DNA from: Cutibacterium sp.
Lineage (GTDB): Bacteria; Actinomycetota; Actinomycetes; Propionibacteriales; Propionibacteriaceae
DNA: 64,000 bases
Direction: 5' to 3'
NCBI RefSeq assembly: GCF_030525615.1
Contig: NZ_JAUNEJ010000004.1
Span: 62,001-126,000, forward strand
The notes beneath the pieces were generated by a model, which was not told where the DNA came from, did no database searches, and saw only the letters and a list, made by a program, of their open reading frames with translations. Positions 1 through 9,059 of this stretch are shown piece after piece. Position numbers and translations under genes: made by a program. How positions within the stretch are numbered: the first letter of the stretch is position 1; every line of letters begins with the position of its first letter.

Positions 1-531
1 CTTCGCGAGGGTCGGGGTCGAGAGGGTCAGGTCCTTCACCCCGTCAACGTTGTAGACCACGGCAATCGGCCCGGCGGCCAGCGGCAGGTGCCACGGATCA
101 GCATTGCAGCGCTGCTTGGCCTTGTCAGGCTCACCCTTGTCCTTGTTGAGAGCGGAGTCGGAACCGGCCCAGTCGGTCTGCTTGCCGATGAAGGACTTCA
201 CGCCAGCCCCCGAGCCGGTGGGAGAGTAGTTGATGGTGGCCGAGGAGCACGCAGCCTTGTAGTCAGAAATGACCTGGTTGATGGCGTTGAGCTGAGCTGA
301 GGAGCCAGCACCCGAGATGTTGCCACCAGGGCATGTCGGCTTGAAGGAGGCAGCGTCAGCCGAAGAGCCGCCGGACTGGGTGTCAGCGCTGGTAGCCGAG
401 CTGGCGGCGGGAGCCGTCGTGGCTTCGGACGACGAGGCAGAGCTGGAGCCCTCGCCGTTGGCACCACAAGCGGTGAGGGAGATGGCGCTAATAGCAGCCA
501 GAGCAGTGATCTTGGCGAGACGATTCGTCAC
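1..531 (-). CDS. pstS: Phosphate ABC transporter substrate-binding lipoprotein PstS (3' end cut off)
   Basis: Captures inorganic phosphate outside the membrane and delivers it to the PstCAB importer. The gene starts with GTG at 531, with an AAAAGGATG-like ribosome site just upstream, and runs off the left edge, so about 177 codons are visible. The product opens with a short basic segment and a hydrophobic stretch ending in a lipobox (SLTACG), then a Ser/Thr/Ala-rich linker. The motif GNISGAGSSAQ and the segment INYSPTGSGAGV are typical of PstS phosphate-binding folds. A PHO-box-like direct repeat lies about 100 bases upstream. The pstCAB genes would lie beyond the left edge. Confidence 0.9.
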   Translation of the reverse strand, partial: MTNRLAKITALAAISAISLTACGANGEGSSSASSSEATTAPAASSATSADTQSGGSSADAASFKPTCPGGNISGAGSSAQLNAINQVISDYKAACSSATINYSPTGSGAGVKSFIGKQTDWAGSDSALNKDKGEPDKAKQRCNADPWHLPLAAGPIAVVYNVDGVKDLTLSTPTLAK

Positions 532-627
532 GGCACATCCTTTTCGAGTGATCTCCTGGAGCCGTCATTGCGGTCCTTGGTACAGAGCTGACGCTACGGA
601 TTGAAGGTGTCGCAACAACCGCGTCAA

Positions 628-648
628 GGTGAACACCAGGTGAATACC
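628..648 (-). promoter_or_regulatory. PHO-box-like direct repeat upstream of pstS
   Basis: On the minus strand two units, TATTCACCTGG and TGTTCACCTTG, lie exactly 11 bases apart. Direct repeats of GTTCACC-like units with 11-base spacing are the binding pattern of actinobacterial PhoP/RegX3 regulators (known from Streptomyces and mycobacteria). The site lies about 100 bases upstream of the pstS start and a regX3 gene is in this window, so phosphate-starvation control is the natural reading. Binding itself is inferred. Confidence 0.6.
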
Positions 649-723
649 CATGGCAACCTGATTGAAGAAAGCCGCTTCGAGCCGGCGATTCTGACCCCTT
701 GCGCCCGATCGTGACCCCTGACG

Positions 724-1665
724 TCAGTATTTTGACGAATACCACTCTTGCCGGACCGTATGCCCCGCCTCATCCAGATGAACGATTAAGGATTCCGCAG
801 TTGACATGGGGCGATTTGCCCCGCCGAGGGCGTCCCGCATGGTTGGCAGAACAGGTCTGTGGCCACACACTGCGATAGGACGTGAGGGATCCGAGAGGGC
901 ACGACCGGCGATTTTTCTCATGGCAGACACCGTTTTCGCCGGGTCATCCTTATACGTTTCCTCGCTGAGAGCGTCAATCGCGACGATCTCGGCCCCGATA
1001 CTCTTGGCATACGGCTCAAGAGTCTGCATACATCTGGTGGACGACGAGCTGGCAAGGCGAGACACCCCAAAAGCACCGAGCAGGTCACTGAGCGCCTTGG
1101 CCTGACGCCGACCGCGCCTTTCCAGCGGGCGCTTGGCGTCCTTGGCTTTCTTCTTGCGAGAACCCCATTCCTTGCGTGAGACGGCCTTGCCATGACGCAC
1201 GAGGATGACTGTCGAGGTTGCCGGTAGGTCGAGGGCTTCCTCGAGGACCTGGACATCAGTGGAATAGCTCAGCTGCTCTAATGCCTGCTCAGTGGGAATC
1301 CAGAACGCGCCGTCAACTTCCTCCGGACTCGCGGTCGCTTCCTGAAATGATCCGCCGATGGCAACCCCGAGCCACCACGACACAATCTTTGCTCGCGACT
1401 TCGGCTTGCCGCTGGGAGTGGAGCGCTTGACGGTGTATTCGGTGGGCTGCAAAGGCATCGACAACCGGATGGTGATTCCGGTTTCCTCAGCAACCTCGCG
1501 CACTGCGGTGATGGGGAGGTCTTCTCCTGGTTCAACCTTTCCCTTGGGCAGGGAGAGGTCGTCATAGTCGGGTCGATGGACGACGAGCACCTCACGGGTG
1601 CCCTCGGTGCTGTCAATGCTGCGCAACACGACTGCACCAGCAGCCTGGATAGGGCCCTTTCCCAT
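724..1665 (-). CDS. mutT1: Nudix hydrolase / SixA-type histidine phosphatase fusion, MutT1-like
   Basis: Probably hydrolyses oxidised nucleotides or diadenosine polyphosphates with the Nudix domain and dephosphorylates the product with the phosphatase domain, as described for mycobacterial MutT1. Residues about 5-145 carry a Nudix box (GKVEPGEDLPITAVREVAEE). Residues about 150-313 carry the RHG signature of histidine phosphatases (VILVRHGKAVSRKEW) and a late conserved His (VCGHRPVL). The 313-residue length matches the two-domain family. It starts 6 bases after ppk stops on the same strand. mutT1 next to ppk is also seen in mycobacteria, which supports the name. Exact substrate is inferred. 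Confidence 0.85.
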   Translation of the reverse strand: MGKGPIQAAGAVVLRSIDSTEGTREVLVVHRPDYDDLSLPKGKVEPGEDLPITAVREVAEETGITIRLSMPLQPTEYTVKRSTPSGKPKSRAKIVSWWLGVAIGGSFQEATASPEEVDGAFWIPTEQALEQLSYSTDVQVLEEALDLPATSTVILVRHGKAVSRKEWGSRKKKAKDAKRPLERRGRRQAKALSDLLGAFGVSRLASSSSTRCMQTLEPYAKSIGAEIVAIDALSEETYKDDPAKTVSAMRKIAGRALSDPSRPIAVCGHRPVLPTMRDALGGANRPMSTAESLIVHLDEAGHTVRQEWYSSKY

Positions 1666-1671
1666 CTCGGC

Positions 1672-3777
1672 TCACCGCCTCCTATCGCGAGTTCGTCGGA
1701 TGAGTTCTTCTTGAAGGTCGGTCAGGACATTGCCGTCAGGATCGCGGGAGACCTCGGTCCAGGTGCGGTCATGCAAATGCCACGACACCGTCTGTGGGCT
1801 GAAGGCCATCTCGAACAGCTTTTCGACCTCGGACACATGCTGTTTGTTCGACAAGCCGACAAGGGCTTCCACCCGTCGGTCCAGATTACGGTGCATGAGG
1901 TCAGCCGATCCGATGGCGACCATCGGATGACCGCCGTTGGCGAACCAGAAGATGCGGGAGTGCTCGAGGAACCGTCCCAGCACCGAGATGACGCGGATGT
2001 TTTCGCTCAGTCCAGGTACCCCAGGGCGGATGGCGCAGATCCCACGCACCCACAAGTTCACCGGCACTCCGGCCCGAGAAGCTCGGTAGAGAGCGTCAAT
2101 GACGCGCTCGTCGACGATGGAGTTGACCTTGATCTTCACACCGGCTGGTAGGCCGGCCCTCTTATTGTTGATCTCGTGTTCAATGGCGTCGATAATGCCG
2201 TTGCGGATGCCCTCGGGGGCTACCAACAGACGGCGGTACCGCTTCTCGGCGGTCATCCCGGACAGATGGTTGAACAGTCTTGCGACGTCCTCGGTGATGA
2301 TTGGATTCGATGTCAGCAGGCCCAAGTCCTCATACTGACGAGCGGTCTTCGGGTTGTAGTTCCCGGTGCCGATATGGGCGTAACGACGCAGCCCCTCGCC
2401 CTCGTCGCGAATCGCCAGGGCCAACTTGCAGTGGGTCTTGAGGCCGACCATGCCGTAAACGACGTGGACTCCGGCTCGCTCAAGAACCCGCGCCCAGGTG
2501 ATATTGGCCTGCTCGTCGAATCGGGCCTTGATCTCCACCACAGCGAGCACCTGCTTACCAGCTTCGGCGGCGTCGACAAGAGCGTCGATGATGGGGGAGT
2601 CGCCCGAGGTGCGATACAGGGTCTGTTTGATCGCCAGCACCTGGGGATCGTGGGCGGCCTGCTCGATGAACCTCTGCACGCTCGTGGCGAAGGAGTCATA
2701 CGGGTGATGTACCAGCACGTCGCGACGACGAATAGCCGCAAACATATCCGCTGGACGAGCCGTCTCGACCTTAGCCAGGTGCGGATGTGTGATGGGCAAA
2801 AAGTTCGGGTACGACAGGTCGTCGCGGTCGACGTCAGCCAAGGAAAACAGGCCGGTGAGATCAAGGGGAGCAGGAAGTCGGAAGACCTCCTTGTCCTTGA
2901 TGTCGAGCTCTCGGGTGAGCAGGGCGAGCATTTCGTCAGTGATGTCGTCCTGGACCTCGAGGCGCACCGGGGGACGCCCCACCTTGCGGCGCAGCAGCTC
3001 CTTCTCCAGGGCGAACAGCAGATTCTCGGCGTCGTCCTCTTCAACCTCGAGATCTTCATTGCGGGTGACGCGGAAAGTGGTGTGCTGCAGCACGTGCATA
3101 CCGGTGAACAGTTGGTCAAGGTGACGACTGATGATTTCCTCCAGCGGGAGGAATCGTCCTTCCCCAAGGTTGACCAGCCGTGGCAGCACTGACGGCACCT
3201 TGACTCTCGCGAACTGCTCGGCTCCAGTGATGGGGTTGGCGAGCATGACGGCTAGGTTGATCGACAAGCCGCGAATGTAGGGGAACGGGTGCGAGGGATC
3301 AACGGCCAACGGTGTAAGGATCGGGAAGATACGCTCCGAGAAGAGGGTGCGCATTCGACCCTTTTCCTCGTCGGTCAGCTCCGACCAGCGCAGAATCTCG
3401 ATACCTTCGGCAGCCAAGCCAGGACGTACCTCCTCGGCGAAGACGCGCGACTGCTCAGCGACAAGATCGTGAGTGCGAGCCAAGATCGCGTCATGCAGTT
3501 CACGCGGCAGCAGACCGGCAACCGAGGGGACGGCGACCCCGGCGTCGATACGGCGCTTGAGGCCAGCGACACGCACCATGAAGAACTCGTCAAGGTTGGA
3601 TGAAAAAATGGCCAGGAATTTCGCCCGTTCTAACAGCGGAATGCGCTCGGAATCTCGGGCAAGATCCAGCACCCGCTCGTTGAACGCAAGCCATGACAGC
3701 TCACGGTCGCTGTAGCGATCCTCTGGCAGTTCGTCGGGAGACGACGGGGAAACCCCGGGGTTGGGCTTCTTGGCCAT
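1672..3777 (-). CDS. ppk: Polyphosphate kinase 1
   Basis: Reversibly polymerises the gamma-phosphate of ATP into polyphosphate. About 701 residues, the usual PPK1 length. Visible features are the N-terminal [13 protein letters not shown] and [14 protein letters not shown] motifs, [15 protein letters not shown], the segment with the phosphorylated histidine ([15 protein letters not shown]) and the C-terminal [16 protein letters not shown]. An upstream GTG at 3783 is in frame, but AAGGAG sits 7 bases before the ATG at 3777, so I chose the ATG. It is followed directly by the mutT1-like gene, probably as one transcript, and sits near phosphate-regulated pstS. Confidence 0.96.
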   Translation of the reverse strand: MAKKPNPGVSPSSPDELPEDRYSDRELSWLAFNERVLDLARDSERIPLLERAKFLAIFSSNLDEFFMVRVAGLKRRIDAGVAVPSVAGLLPRELHDAILARTHDLVAEQSRVFAEEVRPGLAAEGIEILRWSELTDEEKGRMRTLFSERIFPILTPLAVDPSHPFPYIRGLSINLAVMLANPITGAEQFARVKVPSVLPRLVNLGEGRFLPLEEIISRHLDQLFTGMHVLQHTTFRVTRNEDLEVEEDDAENLLFALEKELLRRKVGRPPVRLEVQDDITDEMLALLTRELDIKDKEVFRLPAPLDLTGLFSLADVDRDDLSYPNFLPITHPHLAKVETARPADMFAAIRRRDVLVHHPYDSFATSVQRFIEQAAHDPQVLAIKQTLYRTSGDSPIIDALVDAAEAGKQVLAVVEIKARFDEQANITWARVLERAGVHVVYGMVGLKTHCKLALAIRDEGEGLRRYAHIGTGNYNPKTARQYEDLGLLTSNPIITEDVARLFNHLSGMTAEKRYRRLLVAPEGIRNGIIDAIEHEINNKRAGLPAGVKIKVNSIVDERVIDALYRASRAGVPVNLWVRGICAIRPGVPGLSENIRVISVLGRFLEHSRIFWFANGGHPMVAIGSADLMHRNLDRRVEALVGLSNKQHVSEVEKLFEMAFSPQTVSWHLHDRTWTEVSRDPDGNVLTDLQEELIRRTRDRRR

Positions 3778-3884
3778 GGGCACACTCCTTGGAGACTTGC
3801 CCGCCCGCAGCGTGGTGGGCGTAGCAAGACTATCCGACGTTCGTAAAGGACCCGACCTTACGTCCCCTCAGAAGAGGAGCAAAC

Positions 3885-4529
3885 TCAGCGTTCGGCTTGC
3901 AATCGATATCCGACAGAGCGCACTGTCTGAATGTGTCCCTCATACTCGGGGCCAAGTTTTGCTCGCAGCCGACGGATATGAACGTCAACAGTCCGGGTGC
4001 CGCCCAAATAGTCATATCCCCACACGTCTGACAGCAAGATGGTGCGGGTAAGCACTCGCCCGGGGTGGCCGACGAGATATTTGAACAGCTCAAACTCGGT
4101 GTAGGTGAGGTCAAGATTCTTGCCCTCGACCATCGCGGTGTAATTGTCTTCGTCAACCGTGAACGGGCCGGCGACGAGCTGGTTGGTCATCTGGACAGTG
4201 ACCAGGCAGCGCAGTCGAGTCTCTGCCTCGCCCGGGGTGGCCGTGTCGTAGAGGAAATCATCCATGCCCCATTCGGGACTGATGACAGACACGGTGTCCG
4301 GGCCAGCCAGCACCAAAATAGGGACCCGTCTTTCCAGACACGAGAGCCGCAGACACGCATCGCGAGCTTTCACAGGCTCGTCACGACAATCGACCAGAAC
4401 GATGTCGACCCCTTCGAGGTGAGACAAGCATTCTGCTAGATCGTCGTATCGGGTAATGCGGTGCGGAAGGAGTTCGAAGGCCTGGGGAAGCGAGGCATCG
4501 AGGGGACCCAGTAAGGACAGGCGTGCCAT
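3885..4529 (-). CDS. glnR: GlnR-like winged-helix response regulator
   Basis: OmpR-family DNA-binding regulator; the closest actinobacterial type I recognise is GlnR, the global nitrogen regulator, an orphan regulator not paired with a kinase. The receiver-like half (about 1-115) keeps the GlnR-type segments IVLVDCRDEP and SPEWGMDDFLYDTATPGE. The DNA-binding half has LDLTYTEFELFKYLVGHPGR and GGTRTVDVHIRRLRAKLGPE. The start is ATG 4529 because a run of G residues lies about 7 bases upstream; an earlier in-frame ATG at 4544 has no such site. No kinase gene is adjacent, which fits GlnR. It diverges from the gene at 4616. Confidence 0.8.
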   Translation of the reverse strand: MARLSLLGPLDASLPQAFELLPHRITRYDDLAECLSHLEGVDIVLVDCRDEPVKARDACLRLSCLERRVPILVLAGPDTVSVISPEWGMDDFLYDTATPGEAETRLRCLVTVQMTNQLVAGPFTVDEDNYTAMVEGKNLDLTYTEFELFKYLVGHPGRVLTRTILLSDVWGYDYLGGTRTVDVHIRRLRAKLGPEYEGHIQTVRSVGYRLQAER

Positions 4530-4615
4530 CCGTATGCCCCCCATGTCGTCGAAATGCCAGAGCTGTCATGCACCTCCATCATCCCACGCGTTACGGATGT
4601 CTCATCAGCACTACC

Positions 4616-5542
4616 ATGGTTGGAGTGACGAGGTTGCCTGACGAGTGGTTCCGCCCGGACGAGGACGAGTCCGGGGCGGACGAGCCGCGTCATGCTGAGA
4701 AGTCGAAGTCTTCGGACGACCCGTCAGATTCAGACCCCCGGCGCGCTGACAACCGGCACTCCGCTAACCAACACTCTGCCCAAGAGAATAATCGCGTGAC
4801 GACTAGCGGATCTATCCGTGTCGTCAACGACGAGACTGGCACGAGCGTCGTTGTCGGTCACGCCCACCCCGTCAGTATCACTGCTGCCGTGCATCGGCGT
4901 CGATTCCCAGTCTGGACGCTCATGGTGGCTGCAGCCCTCGTTGTCGGATTGGTACTGGGCACCTTCGCCGCCCCGTCCCGTGGTAGCACCGACGCAGTGA
5001 AAGCGGCTGCGCCCTCGGCCTCTTCGACACCGACCTCATCGGCAGCGACGCCTTACCAAGGCCCGGGCAAGCCCATTCGTGGGTTGAAGGCAACGGCGTC
5101 GTGTGTCTCGGACCCAGCTGTCGATTCTGATGGTGATGTGGTGCGTTATGGCTCGGAGTTTTTGCTTGACGATAAACCTCAGACAGCCTGGCGGTGTACC
5201 GGGTCCGGGGAAGGCCAACAGATCACCCTGACCCTTCCGCACTCTTCCCGAATCGTCGGGGTGGGAATGGTCAACGGGTACGCCAAGGTCTATGGCGACG
5301 TCAATCTCTACCCGCAGTACCGACGGGTGCGAACGGTGCGTTGGACCTTGCCCGACGGCACATGGTTCAACCAGGACTTCACCGACGATGACGATTCGAT
5401 CCAGAAAGTCATGGTCTCGCCACGCACGGTCAAGGGAGACATCACGTTGACCATCATCGCCACCACCGAACCGGGACTACTCGGGGAGCCGAGCCGTGAC
5501 TCCGTCCTCATCTCCGGCATCCAAGTGTATGAAGAGGGCTGA
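4616..5542 (+). CDS. Single-pass membrane protein with discoidin-like extracellular domain
   Basis: Function unknown. About 308 residues. The first ~90 residues are charged and likely disordered (many Asp, Glu, Ser, His). One membrane segment follows (WTLMVAAALVVGLVLGTFAA), then a Ser/Thr/Pro/Ala-rich linker. The last ~170 residues contain LLDDKPQTAWRCTGSGEGQ and later VKGDITLTI and ISGIQVYE, the pattern of a discoidin (F5/8 type C-like) sugar-binding fold seen in actinobacterial proteins that follow a kinase or zinc-ribbon region. The start is uncertain: ATG 4616 or GTG 4625, neither with a strong ribosome site. It is divergent from glnR. Confidence 0.7.
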   Translation: MVGVTRLPDEWFRPDEDESGADEPRHAEKSKSSDDPSDSDPRRADNRHSANQHSAQENNRVTTSGSIRVVNDETGTSVVVGHAHPVSITAAVHRRRFPVWTLMVAAALVVGLVLGTFAAPSRGSTDAVKAAAPSASSTPTSSAATPYQGPGKPIRGLKATASCVSDPAVDSDGDVVRYGSEFLLDDKPQTAWRCTGSGEGQQITLTLPHSSRIVGVGMVNGYAKVYGDVNLYPQYRRVRTVRWTLPDGTWFNQDFTDDDDSIQKVMVSPRTVKGDITLTIIATTEPGLLGEPSRDSVLISGIQVYEEG

Positions 5543-5552
5543 GGGGGCAGGC

Positions 5553-5990
5553 TCAGCGCCAGTCGTCGGTGTCGATGAGGATCGTCATCGGGCCGTCGTT
5601 GACCAGACTGACTTTCATATCGGCACCGAAAATACCGGTTTCGACATGCGCTCCCAGCTCGCGCAGGTGAGACACGAAGTGATTGACAAGTGGTTCCGAG
5701 ACCGAGCCGGGTGCTGCCGCATTCCATGACGGCCGGCGACCCTTACGAGTGCTTGCGTAGAGGGTGAACTGGCTGACGACAAGGACCGGGGCGTCGATGT
5801 CGCTGGCTGATTTCTCGTCGGCGAGGATTCGCAGATTCCAGATCTTCTCGGCGAGTTTTTCGGCGTCCGCAATGGTGTCAGTGCCGGTCACTCCCACCAG
5901 AACGACGAGCCCCGGGCTGGCCAGAGTCCCAACCGTCTGGCCTTCGACATCGACCTGCGCACTGCTTGCTCTCTGAATGACGACTCGCAC
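5553..5990 (-). CDS. dtd: D-aminoacyl-tRNA deacylase
   Basis: Removes D-amino acids (and glycine) wrongly attached to tRNA. The 145 residues match the family length. The two active-site signatures are present: SQFTLYAS near residue 78 and the C-terminal Gly-Pro motif in the form NDGPMT (family consensus NxGPVT). The N-terminus [15 protein letters not shown] is typical. It is convergent with the gene ending at 5542, only 10 bases away, with no room for a separate terminator. Confidence 0.95.
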   Translation of the reverse strand: MRVVIQRASSAQVDVEGQTVGTLASPGLVVLVGVTGTDTIADAEKLAEKIWNLRILADEKSASDIDAPVLVVSQFTLYASTRKGRRPSWNAAAPGSVSEPLVNHFVSHLRELGAHVETGIFGADMKVSLVNDGPMTILIDTDDWR

Positions 5991-6030
5991 GGAAATCGAG
6001 TCTACGCAGTGAACCTCGTAGAATCAGGGT

Positions 6031-6135
6031 GTGGCTGTGGCTGATCTCGTTGTCCTGGTAACCGTCGCTGTGGTAGGCGCTGTTGTGCCGCTCGTTGCTG
6101 TGACACGAGTTCTTATTGCAGCTTGGCGCGGGTGA
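6031..6135 (+). CDS. Possible 34-residue membrane microprotein
   Basis: A GTG-initiated reading frame encodes a nearly uninterrupted hydrophobic helix (ADLVVLVTVAVVGAVVPLVAV) ending in a short basic tail (TRVLIAAWRG). It lies between dtd and the nitrobindin-like gene and ends about 50 bases before the latter's start. The ribosome site is weak (a short GGG run next to the start). Single-helix microproteins are real in bacteria, but Val/Ala-rich frames also arise by chance in GC-rich DNA, so support is modest. Confidence 0.3.
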   Translation: MAVADLVVLVTVAVVGAVVPLVAVTRVLIAAWRG

Positions 6136-6184
6136 ATCTGCCCCTTTCAGTACGTGACGAAACTTCTACCCAACACGAGGACCC

Positions 6185-6685
6185 ATGCCCTTCCAGATTC
6201 CTGACGACCTGAATCGTGATCTCATGCCCCTGGCCTGGATGATTGGCCACTGGGAGGGAGAAGGACACGGCAATACCCCCGAGGACGGTGAGTTCAGCTT
6301 TGGGTGCCAGATCGACTTCACCGAGAACGGCGGGGATTACTTGCACTACATCTGCCAGACGTTCACCATGAACCCCGACGGGACTCCGGCGGCCCCGCTG
6401 CGTATGGAGACTGGTTTCTGGCGGCCCAATGTCGACACTCGCAAGATCGACGTCCTGATGGCTGCCCCGGAGGGCTGGGCGGAGATCTGGACCGGAACTA
6501 TCGATGGAGCCAAGATCGAACTCGTCACCGACGCCGTTGCTCGTACCAAAGACGCCCTGGTTCCTTACACCGGCGGTCAGCGGCTGTACGGCCAAGTCGA
6601 GGGCGACTTGTTGTGGACCTTTGACCGAGCTACCACGGACGTTCCGCTGCAGCCGTACATGTGGGCTCGCCTCAAGAGGGCCTGA
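6185..6685 (+). CDS. Nitrobindin-like heme-binding beta-barrel protein (FABP/DUF1794 family)
   Basis: Small ten-stranded barrel protein; characterised relatives bind heme and react with nitric oxide or isomerise peroxynitrite. The 166 residues begin with LAWMIGHWEGEGHG, which contains the family motif GxWxGxG, and end with the typical barrel-closing segment LWTFDRATTDVPLQPYMWAR. Whether the proximal His of nitrobindin is present cannot be settled without alignment. It is 1 base upstream of the ygfZ-like gene, so the two are almost surely cotranscribed, a pairing that suggests a link to oxidative or Fe-S stress. Confidence 0.85.
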   Translation: MPFQIPDDLNRDLMPLAWMIGHWEGEGHGNTPEDGEFSFGCQIDFTENGGDYLHYICQTFTMNPDGTPAAPLRMETGFWRPNVDTRKIDVLMAAPEGWAEIWTGTIDGAKIELVTDAVARTKDALVPYTGGQRLYGQVEGDLLWTFDRATTDVPLQPYMWARLKRA

Positions 6686-6686
6686 G

Positions 6687-7631
6687 ATGGCTGATCCCGT
6701 GGTGTTGACCGACGGACCTGACGTCGGTTTGGTCTCTCACGTCGGCAATCCCGTCGCCGAGCAGCGGATCATGAGTGACGGCGGCGGATGGGTGGAACTG
6801 TCCAACCGTGAGGTGTTTACGGTTACCGGCCTCGATCGGTTGGGGTGGCTGCACTCTTTGACGTCCCAATACCTCGAGGGGCTGGAGGCTGGACGTACCA
6901 CGACGAGTCTGGTGCTGTCACCTTCTGGTCACATCGAGCACGTCATACACGGAGTTGATGACGGAGAAACTTTCTGGGGCTGGACCGAGCCTGGTAGGGG
7001 GTCTGACCTCGTCGCGTGGTTGGACTCGATGCGTTTCATGCTGCGGGTAGAGGTGGCTTTGCGCCCGGACCTGACTGTTCGCTGGCTCGGATCGAAGGTT
7101 GCCACGCCGGTAGGTGCCGTCGTGCTGGATTCCGAGGTTGCCGATGGGCACGAAGTCATCATCCCAGTCGGCGTTGCTGGCCCTGACGATGCCGAACAGC
7201 TCGGTGTGCTGGCCTGGGATGCGTTGCGTATCGCCGCCGGAATCCCTCGTATCGGCATAGATACCGACCAGCGCACCATCCCCAACGAGATCGGCCTTTA
7301 TGGTACGCATCTGAACAAGGGGTGTTACCGCGGCCAAGAGACCGTCGCCCGGGTGTACAACCTGGGACGTCCGCCGCGCCGGCTCACGATGCTCCAGCTT
7401 GATGGCTCCCGGGCGCAGCTGCCGGCTGTCGGTTCTGAGGTCTACGGTGGTGGACGTCGGGTTGGCGTTATGGGATCGTCCGCGACTCATCACGTCGACG
7501 GCCCTATTGGCCTTGCTCTGGTGCGTCGCAGTATTGACGTCACTCTAGAGCTGGAGATTGACGGAATTGCTGCTTGTCAGGAACCGCTCGTCGATCCTGA
7601 GGTCGGCTTGCATGTTCGCCCGGTAGTGTGA
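6687..7631 (+). CDS. ygfZ: YgfZ/GcvT-fold folate-binding Fe-S maintenance protein
   Basis: Tetrahydrofolate-binding protein of the GcvT fold that supports repair or assembly of some Fe-S enzymes. The signature K-G-C-Y-x-G-Q-E is present as LNKGCYRGQETVARV near residue 210, and the N-terminal LDRLGWLHSLTSQYLEGL segment matches the family. Length is 314 residues. The ATG at 6687 directly follows the stop of the nitrobindin-like gene. A longer reading frame extends upstream through that gene but is overlap only. No catalytic aminomethyltransferase partners (GcvP, GcvH) are nearby, which argues against GcvT itself. Confidence 0.88.
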   Translation: MADPVVLTDGPDVGLVSHVGNPVAEQRIMSDGGGWVELSNREVFTVTGLDRLGWLHSLTSQYLEGLEAGRTTTSLVLSPSGHIEHVIHGVDDGETFWGWTEPGRGSDLVAWLDSMRFMLRVEVALRPDLTVRWLGSKVATPVGAVVLDSEVADGHEVIIPVGVAGPDDAEQLGVLAWDALRIAAGIPRIGIDTDQRTIPNEIGLYGTHLNKGCYRGQETVARVYNLGRPPRRLTMLQLDGSRAQLPAVGSEVYGGGRRVGVMGSSATHHVDGPIGLALVRRSIDVTLELEIDGIAACQEPLVDPEVGLHVRPVV

Positions 7632-7671
7632 ACCTGTGCACCTGTAATCAGCAGGGCCAAGGAGGACATAC

Positions 7672-9057
7672 GTGAAGAAGGATTATTTCAACCGCACGCA
7701 GAAACTGGCGACGGTTGTGGTCGACGTCATCGTCTTCGTGGCTGGAATTTTCCTGTCATTTTGGATGCGTTTTGGAATGGTTATTCCGCAGCGGAATCTG
7801 GATGACGGAAAAGCTGCGCTTATGGCGTCGGTGATTGCATTCCTCATCGTCAATGTGTTATCAGGCGTTTATGTCCTGTACAACAAGACGCTCCTTGATA
7901 TCGCGATCATTACGGTCGTCGACCAGGTCATCGTGACGATCGCCATCATGGCGCTGACCTTCTTTGGTCGATGGTTCGCCTTCCCACGCTCGGTCCTCCT
8001 CATTAACCTGCTGGTCGGGATAGTCCTGCTGTTCATCTGGCGCAGTCTCGAGTTCGTTGCCTATCGCCACTTGCGAGGGGTCAAACGAGTAATGCTGCTC
8101 GGCCCTCCGGAAATGCTCAATCGGGCCGTCATGAACTACATGGCCAACAAGGCGACCCGTCATCGCCTTACCCATGTGGTGCGCGGTCACTACCTGGAGC
8201 AGATCCGTGCCCACATTGATGAATTCGATACCGCCCATGTGTCCGATGAAATTCCTGCGTCGGAACGAGTAGCTATTTATGATCTGCTGTTGAGTGAGGG
8301 CAAAGAAATTTTCATGTCGACCTCGTTTGAGCACCTGCTGCTTATCAATCCGACAATTATGTCGATTGAGGACGAGACGATCATTGCCGCTAGTCCATTC
8401 AAAATCCCGGCGGAAATGGATATTGTCAAGAGGTTCTTCGACATCGTGCTGTCGTTGCTAGCCCTGGTAGTCCTCTCGCCCATTATGCTCGTCACTGCGA
8501 TCTTGGTGAAAGCCAGCTCTCCTGGCCCGGTGTTCTACCGTCAGACGCGTGTCACCAAGGACGGCAAGGAATTCAAGATCCTTAAGTTCCGCTCCATGGG
8601 GGTGACTGCCGAGAAGGAATCCGGCCCCATGCTGGCTACCTCCAATGACCCGCGTGTCACTCCTGTTGGTAAGTACCTACGCAGCCTGCGTATTGATGAG
8701 ATCCCGCAGCTCATCAACGTGCTCATCGGCGATATGTCGATCGTGGGACCGCGCCCGGAGCGCCCCTTCTTCGTCGATCAGTTCCAGGAGCAGAACGCCC
8801 ACTACAAGTTGCGCCACAACGTCAGGGCTGGCATTACCGGTTATGCGCAGGTCTATGGCAAATACGCTTCAGACTTTGCTGCGAAGCTCAACTTCGATCT
8901 CATCTACATCAAGCAGTACTCACTGATCCTTGACGTGAAGATCATGATTCAGACGATCAAGATCCTCTTTGACAAGGTGTCCTCGCGAGGCGTTGACGAG
9001 ACAGCCGAACCGGAGGAGGACATTCACGTGCCGTCCGGGGTCCAGCAACTGGACTGA
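7672..9057 (+). CDS. Polyprenyl-phosphate sugar phosphotransferase (exopolysaccharide-type)
   Basis: Transfers a sugar-1-phosphate to undecaprenyl phosphate, the first membrane step of surface polysaccharide synthesis. 461 residues, GTG start with AAGGAGG about 8 bases upstream. The N-terminal ~130 residues hold several membrane helices (VVVDVIVFVAGIFLSFW and others), followed by a soluble middle domain. The C-terminal third is the bacterial sugar transferase core: KRFFDIVLSLLALVVLSP, LKFRSM, SLRIDEIPQLINVLIGDMS and VGPRPE. Unusually, no glycosyltransferases, flippase or polymerase genes are near it. The sugar handled is unknown. Confidence 0.9.
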   Translation: MKKDYFNRTQKLATVVVDVIVFVAGIFLSFWMRFGMVIPQRNLDDGKAALMASVIAFLIVNVLSGVYVLYNKTLLDIAIITVVDQVIVTIAIMALTFFGRWFAFPRSVLLINLLVGIVLLFIWRSLEFVAYRHLRGVKRVMLLGPPEMLNRAVMNYMANKATRHRLTHVVRGHYLEQIRAHIDEFDTAHVSDEIPASERVAIYDLLLSEGKEIFMSTSFEHLLLINPTIMSIEDETIIAASPFKIPAEMDIVKRFFDIVLSLLALVVLSPIMLVTAILVKASSPGPVFYRQTRVTKDGKEFKILKFRSMGVTAEKESGPMLATSNDPRVTPVGKYLRSLRIDEIPQLINVLIGDMSIVGPRPERPFFVDQFQEQNAHYKLRHNVRAGITGYAQVYGKYASDFAAKLNFDLIYIKQYSLILDVKIMIQTIKILFDKVSSRGVDETAEPEEDIHVPSGVQQLD

Positions 9058-9059
9058 CG

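Noticed and set aside
2176..3192. Long plus-strand open frame of 338 codons
   Set aside because: It lies entirely antisense to ppk, which has all expected motifs; the product shows no family features and has the composition of a shadow frame.
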